A DNA stretch of 36,892 nucleotides from Acidobacteriota bacterium (GTDB lineage: Bacteria; Acidobacteriota; Blastocatellia; Pyrinomonadales; Pyrinomonadaceae). Shown here piece after piece: positions 7,786 to 16,603 of the stretch. A program made the translations under genes and the position numbers. The notes beneath the pieces were generated by a model that was not told the origin of the DNA, ran no database searches, and saw nothing but the letters and a program-made list of their open reading frames with translations. The stretch is taken from positions 1 through 36,892 of the forward strand of contig JAJPKD010000176.1 in assembly GCA_021323895.1 (NCBI GenBank). Reading direction: 5' to 3'. Position 1 is the stretch's first letter, and every line of letters begins with the position of its first letter.

Positions 7786-7876
7786 ACTGCCGAGGGCAAA
7801 GTGCTAAGGGCAAAGCTCTTAACTGTAAGTTCTTCGCGCTTTGCCCTTCGAGCTTTGCTCTTCGCCGGTCGGCAGT
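7786..7876. repeat. long imperfect palindrome built on AGGGCAAAG units
   Basis: ACTGCCGA (7786-7793) and TCGGCAGT (7869-7876) are the outer arms. Inside, AGGGCAAAG occurs twice before the centre and CTTTGCCCT or close variants twice after it. One more copy lies outside at about 7763. It occupies the gap between the M14-type gene and tRNA-His and contains no coding sequence. Confidence 0.65.
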
Positions 7877-7912
7877 TACAATTGCATTCGCACTTAATCT
7901 GAAGGGTCGTGC

Positions 7913-7990
7913 GGCGGCTATAGCTCAGTTGGTTAGAGCGCCTGACTGTGGATCAGGAGGTCGTGGGTTCGAACCCCACTAGCCGCCCCA
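7913..7990 (+). tRNA. tRNA-His (anticodon GTG)
   Basis: Acceptor GCGGCTA (7914-7920) pairs with TAGCCGC, and the extra G-1 (7913) faces C73, the hallmark of tRNA-His. Anticodon stem CCTGA/TCAGG encloses CTGTGGA, anticodon GTG. T arm GGTTCGAAC and encoded CCA are present. Confidence 0.95.
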
Positions 7991-8004
7991 GAAAAGGAAT
8001 ATTC

Positions 8005-8271
8005 ATGCCGGAAGCACAACGCACCGCTACTCATTCTCAAACTTACGTCGTCGAGGCCGACACCTTTTCCTTTGAGACAATCGAACAGGAAAATGGTCAA
8101 GCGACGGTGATCCGTTTCCCCCTTGACGACGCACGTTATTATGCCGGTGACGTGCTCCTGGTCCTTTCGGGCACAGACATTCATTTTCACGGAATGATCG
8201 GGAAGACCGACGGCGGCTTCGGCATCGCGAGCGACCATCGCGGCTCGCTATTGCCGGCTACGGTACAATAA
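8005..8271 (+). CDS. hypothetical protein, 88 aa
   Basis: No family recognised. ATG at 8005 follows AAAAGGAAT with good spacing and begins 14 bases after tRNA-His. The sequence looks like a small beta-rich soluble domain (YYAGDVLLVLSGTDIHFHGMI) with no signal peptide or cysteines. An upstream open frame runs into the tRNA and is not used. A repeat element begins right after the stop. It could be co-transcribed with the tRNA. Confidence 0.6.
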   Translation: MPEAQRTATHSQTYVVEADTFSFETIEQENGQATVIRFPLDDARYYAGDVLLVLSGTDIHFHGMIGKTDGGFGIASDHRGSLLPATVQ

Positions 8272-8274
8272 GGC

Positions 8275-8346
8275 GATGTGGCGCAAATTTGATTTGCGCA
8301 TTGTCGATTCAATTTAAGACTGAGCGCAAACTCACGGTTTGCGGTA
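8275..8346. repeat. interspersed palindrome, GCGCAAAT family (copy 1)
   Basis: Two hairpins in a row: GCGCAAAT/ATTTGCGC (8281-8288/8292-8299) and CGCAAAC/GTTTGCG (8325-8331/8337-8343). The same two-hairpin plan recurs at 36194-36243; a shorter copy is at 14726 and a degenerate one at about 34752. Confidence 0.7.
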
Positions 8347-8360
8347 CAGGGGGAGGTCAG

Positions 8361-9062
8361 ATGAAACGCCTTCTGTTACTCACAGTTTTCGGACTCTTCG
8401 TTTTTTCCAGCTCTGCCTACGCCCAGCGCTCACCTTCCGCTCGCAAACTAGTCAAGCAAGGTGTCGAGTTATTCGGCAAGAACAATCTCGACGGCGCGAT
8501 TGCTGAATACGATCGCGCGATCGCCATCGATCCAAAGTTCGCCGAGGCGTATTTCAATCGCGGGAAGGCCAAGCGCGCTGGTGGCGATCTGGATGGCGCG
8601 ATTGCCGATTACGAAGTTGCGGCGGAACTCGATCGGAATCTGGCCACCAACAATCACGACATGACCCAGGCCTATCTGAACCGCGGGTACATTCGATCTA
8701 ACCGTTTGGATCTTGAAGGGGCTTTGGCGGACTTCGATCGCGCGATCAATCTCGATCCAAACGATGCCGAGGCTTACTTCAAACGCGGCCGAGCATTCCT
8801 CATCATCGGCAACGCGAAGTTTGCCATCGCAGATTTCGACAAGAGCATCTCGCTCGACGATCACAATCCGCTGGTTTACGCCGAACGAGGATTCGCCCGA
8901 CAGACTCAGGGAGAAAACAGCGAGGCGAAGAAAGATTTCGAGCGTGGCTTGAAACTAAATAATGATTTGCGATTAATGCTGGATTTGCATCTACTGGATT
9001 TGCAGATGCAGATGAAAGAGATGCAGCGTCGTCAGGCCGCGACGCGAAAAAATATCGCCTGA
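8361..9062 (+). CDS. secreted/periplasmic TPR protein
   Basis: ATG at 8361 has GGGAGG at a good distance and gives a clean signal peptide ending near AYA-Q (residue 22). The rest is a run of about five to six tetratricopeptide repeats, recognisable by the phrase NNLDGAIAEYDRAIAIDPKF and its later variants (LDGAIADYEVA, LEGALADFDRAINLDPND, AKFAIADFDKSI). The tail ends in a Met/Gln/Arg-rich helix. TPR arrays mediate protein-protein contacts; the partner is unknown. The gene faces the VWA gene tail to tail with one base between stop codons. Confidence 0.9.
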   Translation: MKRLLLLTVFGLFVFSSSAYAQRSPSARKLVKQGVELFGKNNLDGAIAEYDRAIAIDPKFAEAYFNRGKAKRAGGDLDGAIADYEVAAELDRNLATNNHDMTQAYLNRGYIRSNRLDLEGALADFDRAINLDPNDAEAYFKRGRAFLIIGNAKFAIADFDKSISLDDHNPLVYAERGFARQTQGENSEAKKDFERGLKLNNDLRLMLDLHLLDLQMQMKEMQRRQAATRKNIA

Positions 9063-9063
9063 C

Positions 9064-9993
9064 CTACCTGGTGTAACCGGCGGGATGACGAATCTCGACG
9101 TCCTTCTCCAAAGGTTTGATATCCAATCTGTGAAAACCCTTGTTTGTGTGCGTTGAGAGATAGGTAAGCGCCACCTGCTTGCTCATCAATGTGTCGATCT
9201 CTCTCAAGAATGGATCGAAGCTGACCGGCGCGCCGAGTCCCTGGAAGAACGCTTTGCCACCCGTTTCGTTCGATAACCTCTCGAGACAACTCTGGCCGTT
9301 CAGATTGATTGCGGTTGAATTAGACGACCCTGCGGTCGGGGCGAAGATCGAATAAATCGCCACGCTGCGGCGCTGCGCTTCAGTAATAGCGCGCTGCAAG
9401 TCGATGCTCTGGCCCGGGGTCGAGCTGTCGAACCCGCGCGAAAGATCGACGCCGTCAGTCACGACAATCATTGCTCGCCGGCCGAGCGGCTGCGAATCGA
9501 ATCGTTTCAGGCCTTCGATTATCTCGACGTACGGATTGAATGGAGCGGCACTCGCAAAGCCCTGCGGTGGTCGCACGCTTTCAGCGACGCGCTGAAGCTC
9601 GTTCGTAAACTTGCGACGCACTTCCAAAGTGCCCTGGCGGATGTAGCCGACCATCGCGCGCGATCCGCCGGGCTGATTGCGAATGAAATTCGCGAGGCCC
9701 TTCGCTTCCACCGAAACCGACGATACAAGATCATCCTGAATCAAGACCGCGAGCGTCATCGGACTATCGGTCGGCGGACGCACCGAAAGGATGGTTTGCA
9801 TCTCGCCGTCTTCGCGCAGCAGGTAATCAACAATTCGCATTTCGACCAATTTTGAATCGCGGACACGAATGGTGACGGGGACGGTGACGGGTTTCGCGCC
9901 GCGCGACTTGCCATCCTGGCCATAAGACAGACCAGTCAGCAAAATAGAAAATGCTGCTGCGGCCAGGAGAATCTTGAACTTCCGTGTTTCCAT
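9064..9993 (-). CDS. VWFA-related protein of the Acidobacteriota-expanded type
   Basis: 309 residues with a signal peptide (about 1-25). The start of the mature part, the VWA-like core and the ending QVALTYLSTHTNKGFHRLDI fit the VWFA-related domain family that is strongly expanded in Acidobacteriota (TIGR03436 type). The usual metal-site motif DxSxS is degenerate here (QDDLVSSVS), although a later AMIVVTDGVDLS strand keeps its Asp. These proteins are exported; their role is unknown. The upstream gap to the divergent gene at 10118 should hold its promoter. The best taxonomic marker in the window. Confidence 0.88.
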   Translation of the reverse strand: METRKFKILLAAAAFSILLTGLSYGQDGKSRGAKPVTVPVTIRVRDSKLVEMRIVDYLLREDGEMQTILSVRPPTDSPMTLAVLIQDDLVSSVSVEAKGLANFIRNQPGGSRAMVGYIRQGTLEVRRKFTNELQRVAESVRPPQGFASAAPFNPYVEIIEGLKRFDSQPLGRRAMIVVTDGVDLSRGFDSSTPGQSIDLQRAITEAQRRSVAIYSIFAPTAGSSNSTAINLNGQSCLERLSNETGGKAFFQGLGAPVSFDPFLREIDTLMSKQVALTYLSTHTNKGFHRLDIKPLEKDVEIRHPAGYTR

Positions 9994-10117
9994 GATCGTT
10001 TTCGATTTCGGCTGTGGCCGATGATATTACAACCAAACCAAGCGGCAAAACCGCGGCTTTCCCAGATTGGGTGGCGCTGGCCTGTCTATCGTCCCGCGAG
10101 TATCATCTTACAATCAG

Positions 10118-10912
10118 GTGAATGACGAAATTTCAATCGATGTGCTGAGCACGCGGCCCGGCAAGCTCACCGCACGAGAAAAACGACTGGCGCAGCTTTG
10201 GAAGACTGCGCCTTGGCTTGCGCTGGCCGGCGTTACCGCCGTGCCGCCCGCGGCGCTGTTGCTCGCGTATCTGCTTTCTGGGTTGTCACCACTCTTCCTG
10301 GTGTTGGCCATTACGTCGATACCCTTTGCCTTTATCGCGGCCTTAATCGTAACGCTGGTGCTGTTCTTATATCGACGACGTTGGGCCAGCGGCTTGCGCG
10401 ACCGTCTTGCTTCTGATGGTATTACCGCCGATGAAGTTGGATTTTTTCTTTCGGAATTGACGGGCGGAGAGAAGAAAGCACTGCGCGAGATGGAGAAAAA
10501 GCAGCCATTACTGGCCGACGCCTATCGAGAAACGCTGGCATTGCGCCTGAATGCAACCCGTTTGGCGGCGAGCGCGCGGCGCAACCTCTTGCAGGTCGAG
10601 CGGCGCATCAATCGAGCCAGATACTTGAATGCGCCTGACACTTCCGTCCTGTTGGAAGAACTTGGACGCGATCGCACGCGGCTCGAGCGACTGAAACAGG
10701 AAGGCGCTTCACGCCGCGCGGAAGCCGAAGCTCGCCTGCAAATGATCGAGGCTGCGGCCAGCCGCGGCGCGAGCTGGGCCGAAACGAATTACATGCTGCA
10801 ACGGCTGGATGAAGGGCGAAAGAATTTGCCGCTCGGTTTGGAGCAGGCGCGCAGTGAACAGCAGGCACGCGAAGAATTTGAAGAGGAAATAAGAAAAGAG
10901 TTAGCGCGATAG
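10118..10912 (+). CDS. membrane protein with cytoplasmic coiled coil
   Basis: From GTG at 10118 the product has 264 residues. An N-terminal basic stretch (ending LTAREKRLAQLWK) is followed by two hydrophobic helices (PWLALAGVTAVPPAALLLAY; LFLVLAITSIPFAFIAALIV), then about 180 residues rich in Arg, Glu, Ala and Leu with heptad character (coiled coil). No ribosome binding site is clear; the frame is open back to a TTG at 10067, so the start is uncertain. No family recognised; a scaffold or signalling role would be guesswork. A strong bidirectional terminator follows. Confidence 0.7.
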   Translation: MNDEISIDVLSTRPGKLTAREKRLAQLWKTAPWLALAGVTAVPPAALLLAYLLSGLSPLFLVLAITSIPFAFIAALIVTLVLFLYRRRWASGLRDRLASDGITADEVGFFLSELTGGEKKALREMEKKQPLLADAYRETLALRLNATRLAASARRNLLQVERRINRARYLNAPDTSVLLEELGRDRTRLERLKQEGASRRAEAEARLQMIEAAASRGASWAETNYMLQRLDEGRKNLPLGLEQARSEQQAREEFEEEIRKELAR

Positions 10913-10976
10913 TAGTTGCGATGTCGCCGCATGATGTGGAACGGATTAGTACTTCCAAACTACTTTTAAAAAAATG

Positions 10977-11010
10977 AAGGGTTGACGAGGCTTAACCTCG
11001 CCAACCCTTT
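10977..11010. terminator. bidirectional hairpin terminator
   Basis: AAGGGTTG then CGAGG before a short loop, and CCTCG then CAACCCTT after it (10977-11009), with T-rich sequence following and an A-rich run preceding. It lies between convergent genes and can serve both. Confidence 0.8.
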
Positions 11011-11026
11011 TATCTTGCTTCGAGGA

Positions 11027-11070
11027 AGGCGGAACGCTCTCCGCATATCAGGCGGGAGAGCCGCCGCCTA
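11027..11070. repeat. short GC-rich inverted repeat
   Basis: GCTCTCCGC (11036-11044) and GCGGGAGAGC (11052-11061) pair with one bulged base, flanked by AGGCGG and CCGCCT. It touches the stop codon of the minus-strand gene ending at 11071. Confidence 0.45.
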
Positions 11071-12600
11071 CTATCTCGGCACGTTCAGCGGCGCACCTGC
11101 GCGAATGATCAGTTGCGCACCCCGACTTAGCTCAAGCTCGTTTCGACCTTGAACATAGACTGAACCCGCGCCGGTGCCTGCGCCGACGATGGCTCCGATC
11201 GCGGCCCCTTTACCACCGCCGGCAATGGCGCCGATGATTGCGCCCACCGCGGTCCCAATGGCCGCTCGTTCTCCGGTCCGGTTCGTTTGGCTCTCGTCGC
11301 GCACGGTTCCTTCGGTGTCAACGCGCACGCTCTCGCCATTCGCGGTCACGCCTTCGAGGCGTCCGCCGAACTGATAACTACGGCCATCGCGCAATGTGAT
11401 TCGATCAAAGTCCAGTGTCATCACTGACCTTCCCGTCAGTCGTCCACTCCGTTGAATCTGCGATACATGCCCTTCAATGGTCGCATCCTGAAACTCGACC
11501 GGATCGGTCACTCTCAACGTAAACCGATCACCGATAGCGGCTGTGCGCGTGGACAATGAATCATCGAGCGTGGCCACTACGCGCGTGCCGTCGGGAACCA
11601 CGAAATTGCCGTACGCGGTGGACGGATAACCCGGTGCGTTACGCGGATCGTAAATATCAAAACGCGCTATGTCCGAAGTCTTGTCATAGATGCTGCGCAC
11701 TTCGACCGACTGACCTAACTCAGGCGTGTAGATGCGCCGCGTGACTGCCATGGTGCGACCATTGTCCAGCGGCTCGAAGGTCACGTGGAATTCGTTACCA
11801 CGATCTCCATTCGAATCGATCGTCAACTGATTTCCCGTAAGCCAGGCGCGTGAATGGATCGTTCGTCCGTTGTTGCCGACCTCCGTACGGTCCCGGCCAT
11901 CAGCGTCGAACGACGTTTGGGCCGCGCGCGTCGATGCCAGGGTCACAGACCGGCCGCGGACATCGATGGCCATCTCGTTAGGCGGATCCAAACGTCGGCT
12001 CAGCATGTCGAGCACGCGAGTGCGATCGCTGTATGACAAGTTGCGCGCGGCGCGCTCGGTTGCCGTTCGCACGTCATCGCTGCGCGACAGGTTCAAGCGA
12101 TACGTTCCCGTCAGGGCCTGGACACCGTAGCGGTCTTGATACGGCGGATAGTTTGCGGACGCGTTCCAGGACAAGTTGTAAGCCGTCGCCAGTTGATTAA
12201 GATCAACTCGCATACTGCTCCAGTAATTCTGAGTTCGCAGGTCGAGTTGGTTCGCGCGCATAAAGTTGTCGACGCGGCTGGCGCGACTCAAAACGTCCTG
12301 AACCTCGAACGTAGTCGCCTGGCGGCGGTCAAAACGATCGCGGAGACGGCGCACGCTTTCGTTGAAATCGCCAACCGTCACGTTGATGTCTTCTGTGCGC
12401 GCGTACGCTGCGCTACGGCTCGCGCTCCACGCTTGAATGCTGTTGCGGAAGAGATTCGCCCGGTTTTCCAGACGCAGGATTGTGCCCCGCACCGATTGAT
12501 ACGTGCCGCGGTAAGGCCGCGTTTGTTGCGCGATGGCCGCCGACACCATCGCCAGCAGGCATACAATCGATAACTGTATTGTGATTAGACGTCTTCTCAT
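11071..12600 (-). CDS. exported protein with C-terminal glycine-zipper segment
   Basis: The ATG at 12600 is preferred over one at 12606, because GGAGG lies seven bases before it and directly abuts the other. The 509-residue product has a signal peptide (about 1-24), a helical N-terminal third, a central beta-rich part with [13 protein letters not shown], and a region [20 protein letters not shown] typical of acidobacterial YMGG/glycine-zipper proteins. Residues in the last 70 form a glycine zipper ([20 protein letters not shown]). Such zippers insert in or pack against the outer membrane. A function beyond the envelope is not known. It is transcribed alone, convergent with 10118-10912. Confidence 0.75.
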   Translation of the reverse strand: MRRRLITIQLSIVCLLAMVSAAIAQQTRPYRGTYQSVRGTILRLENRANLFRNSIQAWSASRSAAYARTEDINVTVGDFNESVRRLRDRFDRRQATTFEVQDVLSRASRVDNFMRANQLDLRTQNYWSSMRVDLNQLATAYNLSWNASANYPPYQDRYGVQALTGTYRLNLSRSDDVRTATERAARNLSYSDRTRVLDMLSRRLDPPNEMAIDVRGRSVTLASTRAAQTSFDADGRDRTEVGNNGRTIHSRAWLTGNQLTIDSNGDRGNEFHVTFEPLDNGRTMAVTRRIYTPELGQSVEVRSIYDKTSDIARFDIYDPRNAPGYPSTAYGNFVVPDGTRVVATLDDSLSTRTAAIGDRFTLRVTDPVEFQDATIEGHVSQIQRSGRLTGRSVMTLDFDRITLRDGRSYQFGGRLEGVTANGESVRVDTEGTVRDESQTNRTGERAAIGTAVGAIIGAIAGGGKGAAIGAIVGAGTGAGSVYVQGRNELELSRGAQLIIRAGAPLNVPR

Positions 12601-12869
12601 TTTCATCCCTCCAACTACCTTGATTTGATTAATGTTTGATGTCGCGATTCAGCTCCATCAAACGATGTACCAACATGCAATGTGAGTGGGGAGAGAGAAC
12701 CTCTCGAGAATTTGCGAGTCTTACTGTCGGATTCGGCGTACAAATCAACGGTTGCCGATCCGCGCTTGCCGTCATTTAGCAATTAGGTTGCAAAAGACAG
12801 TATCACTGTCGTTCAGCGGCGTTTTGAAAACGGGCGTGTTATTCTTTTCTTGAATTTTTCGCGGTAAAC

Positions 12870-13313
12870 ATGAGCAGCGACGGACAAAAGGCGATCATTC
12901 ACTTCGGCGGTAACGACTTCTTTGTCGGGATTTCGCCGTCGGGCCATGCCCAGACGATCGAGTCAAACTCAGAGCGTCACGCGGCAGCGACGCCGATGGA
13001 ACTGTTGCTGCTCGCCCTCGGTAGTTGCACCGGTGTCGATGTCATCTCGATCTTGAAAAAGAAGCGGCAACTGGTGACCGATTACCGCATCGAAGTGAGT
13101 GGCGAAAGGCGCGACGAGCATCCGCGCGCATACACTCGCTTGTTTGTTAAGCATATCGTGCGCGGTCAAGGGTTGTCCGAACAAGCAGTCGCGCAGGCCA
13201 TCGAACTCTCCGATCAAAAATATTGCAGCGTCGCGGCGACGTTGCGCGGAACCGCTCAGATTGTAACGAGCTATGAAATTATCGAAGAAAGTAATGCGGA
13301 TGCAGTGGTCTAA
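12870..13313 (+). CDS. OsmC family peroxiredoxin-like protein
   Basis: 147 residues with the OsmC fold signature: TPMELLLLALGSCTGVD around C53 and DQKYCSVAATL with C119. The two cysteines form the redox pair that reduces organic hydroperoxides in this family. No signal peptide, so cytoplasmic. The gap upstream (12607-12869) carries the divergent promoters, but I could not define them. It overlaps the start of the lytic transglycosylase gene, suggesting one transcript. Confidence 0.92.
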   Translation: MSSDGQKAIIHFGGNDFFVGISPSGHAQTIESNSERHAAATPMELLLLALGSCTGVDVISILKKKRQLVTDYRIEVSGERRDEHPRAYTRLFVKHIVRGQGLSEQAVAQAIELSDQKYCSVAATLRGTAQIVTSYEIIEESNADAVV

Positions 13314-14724
13314 GTTCCTGATTTTGGCGGCGTGTTGCGCTTTCGCGATCGGTCTGCGGCACCAGACAACTGCGCAGACAGCGACGGATGCATCGCTGAA
13401 CGCCGTCCGTATGAGCGACCGATCAGACCGTGCCAAGGACGGCAAGTTCCAGGTCGGCATTACGGCCGCCGAACACATGCGCCGCGCGGGAATCTACATG
13501 GCCAACCGCGCGTTTTCCTCTGCGCGCGAACACTGGCAGGCCGTGCTCGACGAATTTCCGAACGATGCGAGCGTGCCTGCGGCGCTCTACGGAATCGCGC
13601 GGTCTTATTATCAGGAACGCCGTTATGAAGAGGCGCGTCAGATGTACGAGCGTGTCGCGCAGGCCTTTCCCGATACGAAGGAAGGGCGCGAAGGATCGAA
13701 CTTCGCCGCGTCTTCGTTGTTGCGGATGGGACATGGCGCCGAAGCCGCCGAACGCTACATCGTTTATCTCAACAAGTATCCTAACGGCGAACGCATAGAC
13801 ACCGCGCATCTGAACATCATCGACGGATATCGCGAATCGGGCCGGCCACAGGACGCGATCACCTGGATCGAACGCACGCGGCAAAGATTCGCCGGCACAG
13901 CGACCGAAACCAGCGCAATGTTCGCGCGCCTGCGGCTGGATATCACTTTCAGCGATTGGGATCACGCGGTGCAAACCGCAGACGAGCTGCTGCGAAAATC
14001 GATTCCCAAGGACTCCAACACCAACGCCGATGAGGTGCTCTACCTCAAGGCGCACGCTCTCGATAAAGCCGGCCGCGCGCAAGAGGCAATCCGCTACTTC
14101 TCGATGATTCCGGATAATTTGAATTCGTATTACGGCGGACTCGCGACGGATCGTTTGTCGCGGATGAATGACGGCGCCGCGCGTCAAAAAGCCGACGAAC
14201 GATTGCAGGCGGTGCGTTCAGCGATTGCGCGCGCGGCTGATGATTATCCGGCGCCGTTTCGCTTTCAGGTAGTGAGCGAGGCGAAGAAGCGCGGTCTTGA
14301 TCCCCGGCTGGTGCTGGCGATCATGAAGCAGGAGAGTCAGTTCAAGCCGCTGGCTAAATCACCCGCGGCCGCGCGTGGATTACTGCAACTTACGATCGAT
14401 GCTGCGCAAAAGTATGCGGCGCCGGCTGGCCTTAAGTCGGTCACGGATCAATCGCTGTTTCAACCCGCCACCAACATCGCGATTGGCAGCGAGTACATCA
14501 GCCAGCTTTCGCGTTTGTTTGCGGGATTGGCCGAAGCGATCGCCGCGTCTTACAACGGCGGCGAAGACAACGTCGCGCGCTGGCTCGGCCGTACGAACCA
14601 GCGCGACGCTGGTGTGTTCACCGCCGAAGTCGGCTTCAGCGAATCAAAGAACTACGTCTTCAAAGTCATGTCGTTCTATCGCGCGTATCGACAGCTCTAC
14701 GACGCGAATTTGAATCGACGATGA
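13294..14724 (+). CDS. soluble-type lytic murein transglycosylase with TPR-like N-terminus
   Basis: From ATG 13294 (476 residues) a signal peptide follows directly (WSKFLILAACCAFAIGL). About residues 40-300 are helical TPR-like repeats (ALYGIARSYYQERRYEEARQ), and the C-terminal 160 residues are the SLT domain with the catalytic Glu in AIMKQESQF (about residue 347), then RGLLQLTIDAAQ and AASYNGGEDNVARW. It cleaves peptidoglycan glycan strands with 1,6-anhydro product formation, in the periplasm. An ATG at 13273 in the same frame would overlap the OsmC gene by 41 bases. The coupling to OsmC is positional only. Confidence 0.92.
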   Translation: MRMQWSKFLILAACCAFAIGLRHQTTAQTATDASLNAVRMSDRSDRAKDGKFQVGITAAEHMRRAGIYMANRAFSSAREHWQAVLDEFPNDASVPAALYGIARSYYQERRYEEARQMYERVAQAFPDTKEGREGSNFAASSLLRMGHGAEAAERYIVYLNKYPNGERIDTAHLNIIDGYRESGRPQDAITWIERTRQRFAGTATETSAMFARLRLDITFSDWDHAVQTADELLRKSIPKDSNTNADEVLYLKAHALDKAGRAQEAIRYFSMIPDNLNSYYGGLATDRLSRMNDGAARQKADERLQAVRSAIARAADDYPAPFRFQVVSEAKKRGLDPRLVLAIMKQESQFKPLAKSPAAARGLLQLTIDAAQKYAAPAGLKSVTDQSLFQPATNIAIGSEYISQLSRLFAGLAEAIAASYNGGEDNVARWLGRTNQRDAGVFTAEVGFSESKNYVFKVMSFYRAYRQLYDANLNRR

Positions 14725-14725
14725 T

Positions 14726-14755
14726 GTAGCGCAAATTGGCAATTTGCGTTGCTAC
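14726..14755. repeat. interspersed palindrome, GCGCAAAT family (copy 2)
   Basis: GTAGC (14726-14730) pairs with GCTAC (14751-14755), and GCAAATTG with CAATTTGC inside. It fills the gap between the convergent transglycosylase stop and the minus-strand gene stop and overlaps the last four bases of the latter. It could act as a shared terminator hairpin. Confidence 0.7.
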
Positions 14756-15663
14756 GGCTGTGGACAATACTTCGGCTCGAAGCCTTGCGAGCGCTCCCGC
14801 CGATCAAGCACGTCAGGTCGCGGATACGGCCGCGGGATGATTCCCAGCCTCACCAATGCCGCATGGTACTCGTAGCGAATCGTCACCTCGCCCACGGGCT
14901 GCCTCTCCAAATCCATACTGATCCATTGCACTCCGTTGCGAACCGAGCGGCCAATGCCCGTCGCCGCTGATTCATCGTCGGGTGGAGGATAGCCATACGT
15001 CGGCGCGCTGCGTGTCTTGGCTGAATCGCGACTGGCCTCAGCCGTAGATCCCGTGGAATTGCTAGGTTGCGGGGCGTTGCTACGCTCTTCTCTCTTGTAC
15101 TGAGGACGAGGCTCGCCAGGCGTCACCGGAAGAATTCGATACGGCGTCCGCTCACGAAAGAACACCGCCGAAATGACTCCCAGGTTTGCGGCCTGACCCA
15201 ACTTGGCAGCATACGAATTCTGTTCGGTAGTGAAATAGAACCGCCGGGCGTTTTCAGAACTCATTTGCCAGCCGCGCACACTAATCGTCCCGTAGGGTTC
15301 GATAACCCATTTATGAGCGTCCCACGCGCTCGTATGCCGCGCATCGATCGTGTTTAGCCCATCAACCGAAAGCGCGACCGCGACTCGCGAGGCCGAAGGG
15401 TTGTGAATGCGTACTTCATATTCAGCGTTTTCGAGCGCCTCGATATAGCGTCGCCCGCGGGCTGCATATTCCGTTGTAGGCATGCCATCGATTAGCACTT
15501 GGACCGAAAAACCGTTCTCGGCCGCGGCCGGCTCAAAATCCAGAGGCGGCTCATTCATCTCGCCGCTCGCAGACACATAGCGCGATCCAAAACTAAAAAC
15601 GGCGCCAGTCAACACCCCCAGCGCCGCCAACAAACCGAACCCTGCCAACACTTTCTTCAACAT
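14752..15663 (-). CDS. membrane-anchored or exported hypothetical protein
   Basis: ATG at 15663 has AAAGGAGA nine bases upstream; a TTG two codons earlier is less likely. The 303-residue product has one N-terminal hydrophobic helix (VLAGFGLLAALGVLTGAVF), then a beta-rich domain (ENAEYEVRIHNPSASRVAVA; WVIEPYGTISVRGWQ), a Pro/Ser/Asn-rich linker and a final beta segment. No named family is recognised; the central part reads like a jelly-roll or immunoglobulin-like module that reacts to a carrier surface, which is only an impression. The gene is divergent from the methyltransferase at 15879. Confidence 0.6.
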   Translation of the reverse strand: MLKKVLAGFGLLAALGVLTGAVFSFGSRYVSASGEMNEPPLDFEPAAAENGFSVQVLIDGMPTTEYAARGRRYIEALENAEYEVRIHNPSASRVAVALSVDGLNTIDARHTSAWDAHKWVIEPYGTISVRGWQMSSENARRFYFTTEQNSYAAKLGQAANLGVISAVFFRERTPYRILPVTPGEPRPQYKREERSNAPQPSNSTGSTAEASRDSAKTRSAPTYGYPPPDDESAATGIGRSVRNGVQWISMDLERQPVGEVTIRYEYHAALVRLGIIPRPYPRPDVLDRRERSQGFEPKYCPQP

Positions 15664-15766
15664 TTCCAAAGTCTCCTTTCGCCGAAAAGACTCTTGCCAG
15701 TCGCTTGCTGAACGCCCGAATCGGACACTTCTTGCAACTCGGCCCTAATTAATTCGTAAAGTAGCT

Positions 15767-15794
15767 TTGGAATTCTTGGCTGTTAGGTTAAAAT
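15767..15794 (+). promoter_or_regulatory. candidate sigma-70 promoter for the methyltransferase
   Basis: TTGGAA (15767-15772), 16 bases, then TAAAAT (15789-15794), about 85 bases before the ATG at 15879. Each hexamer matches the consensus at four or five of six positions. Confidence 0.35.
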
Positions 15795-15878
15795 GCGCGT
15801 CGTTTTTTGGTGCCCAGTATTTGGTAATGACGCGTTGCTGGGTTTTAATAGCCGCCAGACTTAATAACGGAATCATAG

Positions 15879-16532
15879 ATGGCTGAATACGTACTGACAG
15901 CGACGAAGACCCAGGCGCGCGCGGGTTCGTTTTACGATCGCATTGAGCGCTTCTACGACCTCACTTTCAAACTAAACGGATACGGAAAGTCGCTCGACCA
16001 ATATCTCGAACGGCATCCGCTGCCGGTAAGTGAAAACGCCAGGATACTCGACGCCGGATGCGGGACAGGCACACTCACGCTGGCCCTTTTGAGAGCGCTG
16101 AAATCACCGGTCAAGCTAACCGCCATCGATTTGTCGTCGTCAGTGATTTCCACCGCGCGCAAGTACGTCAACAAGAACAACCCAAATCAGCAGGAAGTGC
16201 GGTTCGCCCAGGGCAACGTCCTGGCATTGCCATTCGCGGACGAGTCGTTTGACCTGATTGTGACGAGCGGCGTGTTGGAGTATGTGCCTCTCGAAGAAGG
16301 CATCAAAGAACTGGCGCGCGTGATTGCGCCCGGAGGTTATTTCCTGCATTTGCCAATGCGACCCTCCGTGGCCACGAGGTTCTTGGAATTATTATTCCGA
16401 TTCAAAACCCATCCGCCGGAAGAAGTTGCCGATACGACTGATCGACACTTCAAACTCGTCAGCCACTATCGCTTCCCACCGTTTCAGATTATTGGCTGGA
16501 GTAAGTCCGCAGTCCTGGCTCGGAAGATGTAA
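15879..16532 (+). CDS. class I SAM-dependent methyltransferase
   Basis: 217 residues. Motif I is ILDAGCGTGTLTLALL (residues 56-71), followed by an acidic strand end LTAIDLS and a NVLALPFADESFDLIVTSGV motif II/III region of the UbiE/Methyltransf_11 type. It transfers a methyl group from SAM to an unknown small molecule or lipid. The C-terminus is short, and the stop codon lies inside the first bases of a repeat element, so the last residues may have been redefined by the repeat insertion. Ribosome binding site is weak. Confidence 0.88.
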   Translation: MAEYVLTATKTQARAGSFYDRIERFYDLTFKLNGYGKSLDQYLERHPLPVSENARILDAGCGTGTLTLALLRALKSPVKLTAIDLSSSVISTARKYVNKNNPNQQEVRFAQGNVLALPFADESFDLIVTSGVLEYVPLEEGIKELARVIAPGGYFLHLPMRPSVATRFLELLFRFKTHPPEEVADTTDRHFKLVSHYRFPPFQIIGWSKSAVLARKM

Positions 16533-16602
16533 CATAGACTTCAGTCTGTGTATCCTCTCAAACTTTCTTTTCCGACAAATCACAGACTAAAGTCTGAGTT
16601 AC
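16529..16602. repeat. inverted repeat, CAGTCTGTG family (full element)
   Basis: Arms 16529-16550 and 16581-16602 match as inverse complements at 19 of 22 positions. Each arm also has its own small palindrome (AGACTTCAGTCT; AGACTAAAGTCT). The element fills the whole gap between the methyltransferase stop and the dehydrogenase stop. A single-arm relative is at 32612-32633. Confidence 0.8.
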
Positions 16603-16603
16603 G

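Noticed and set aside
13423-14187. 254-codon antisense frame within the transglycosylase gene
   Set aside because: Long antisense frames are expected in GC-rich coding DNA; the sense strand has clear domains.
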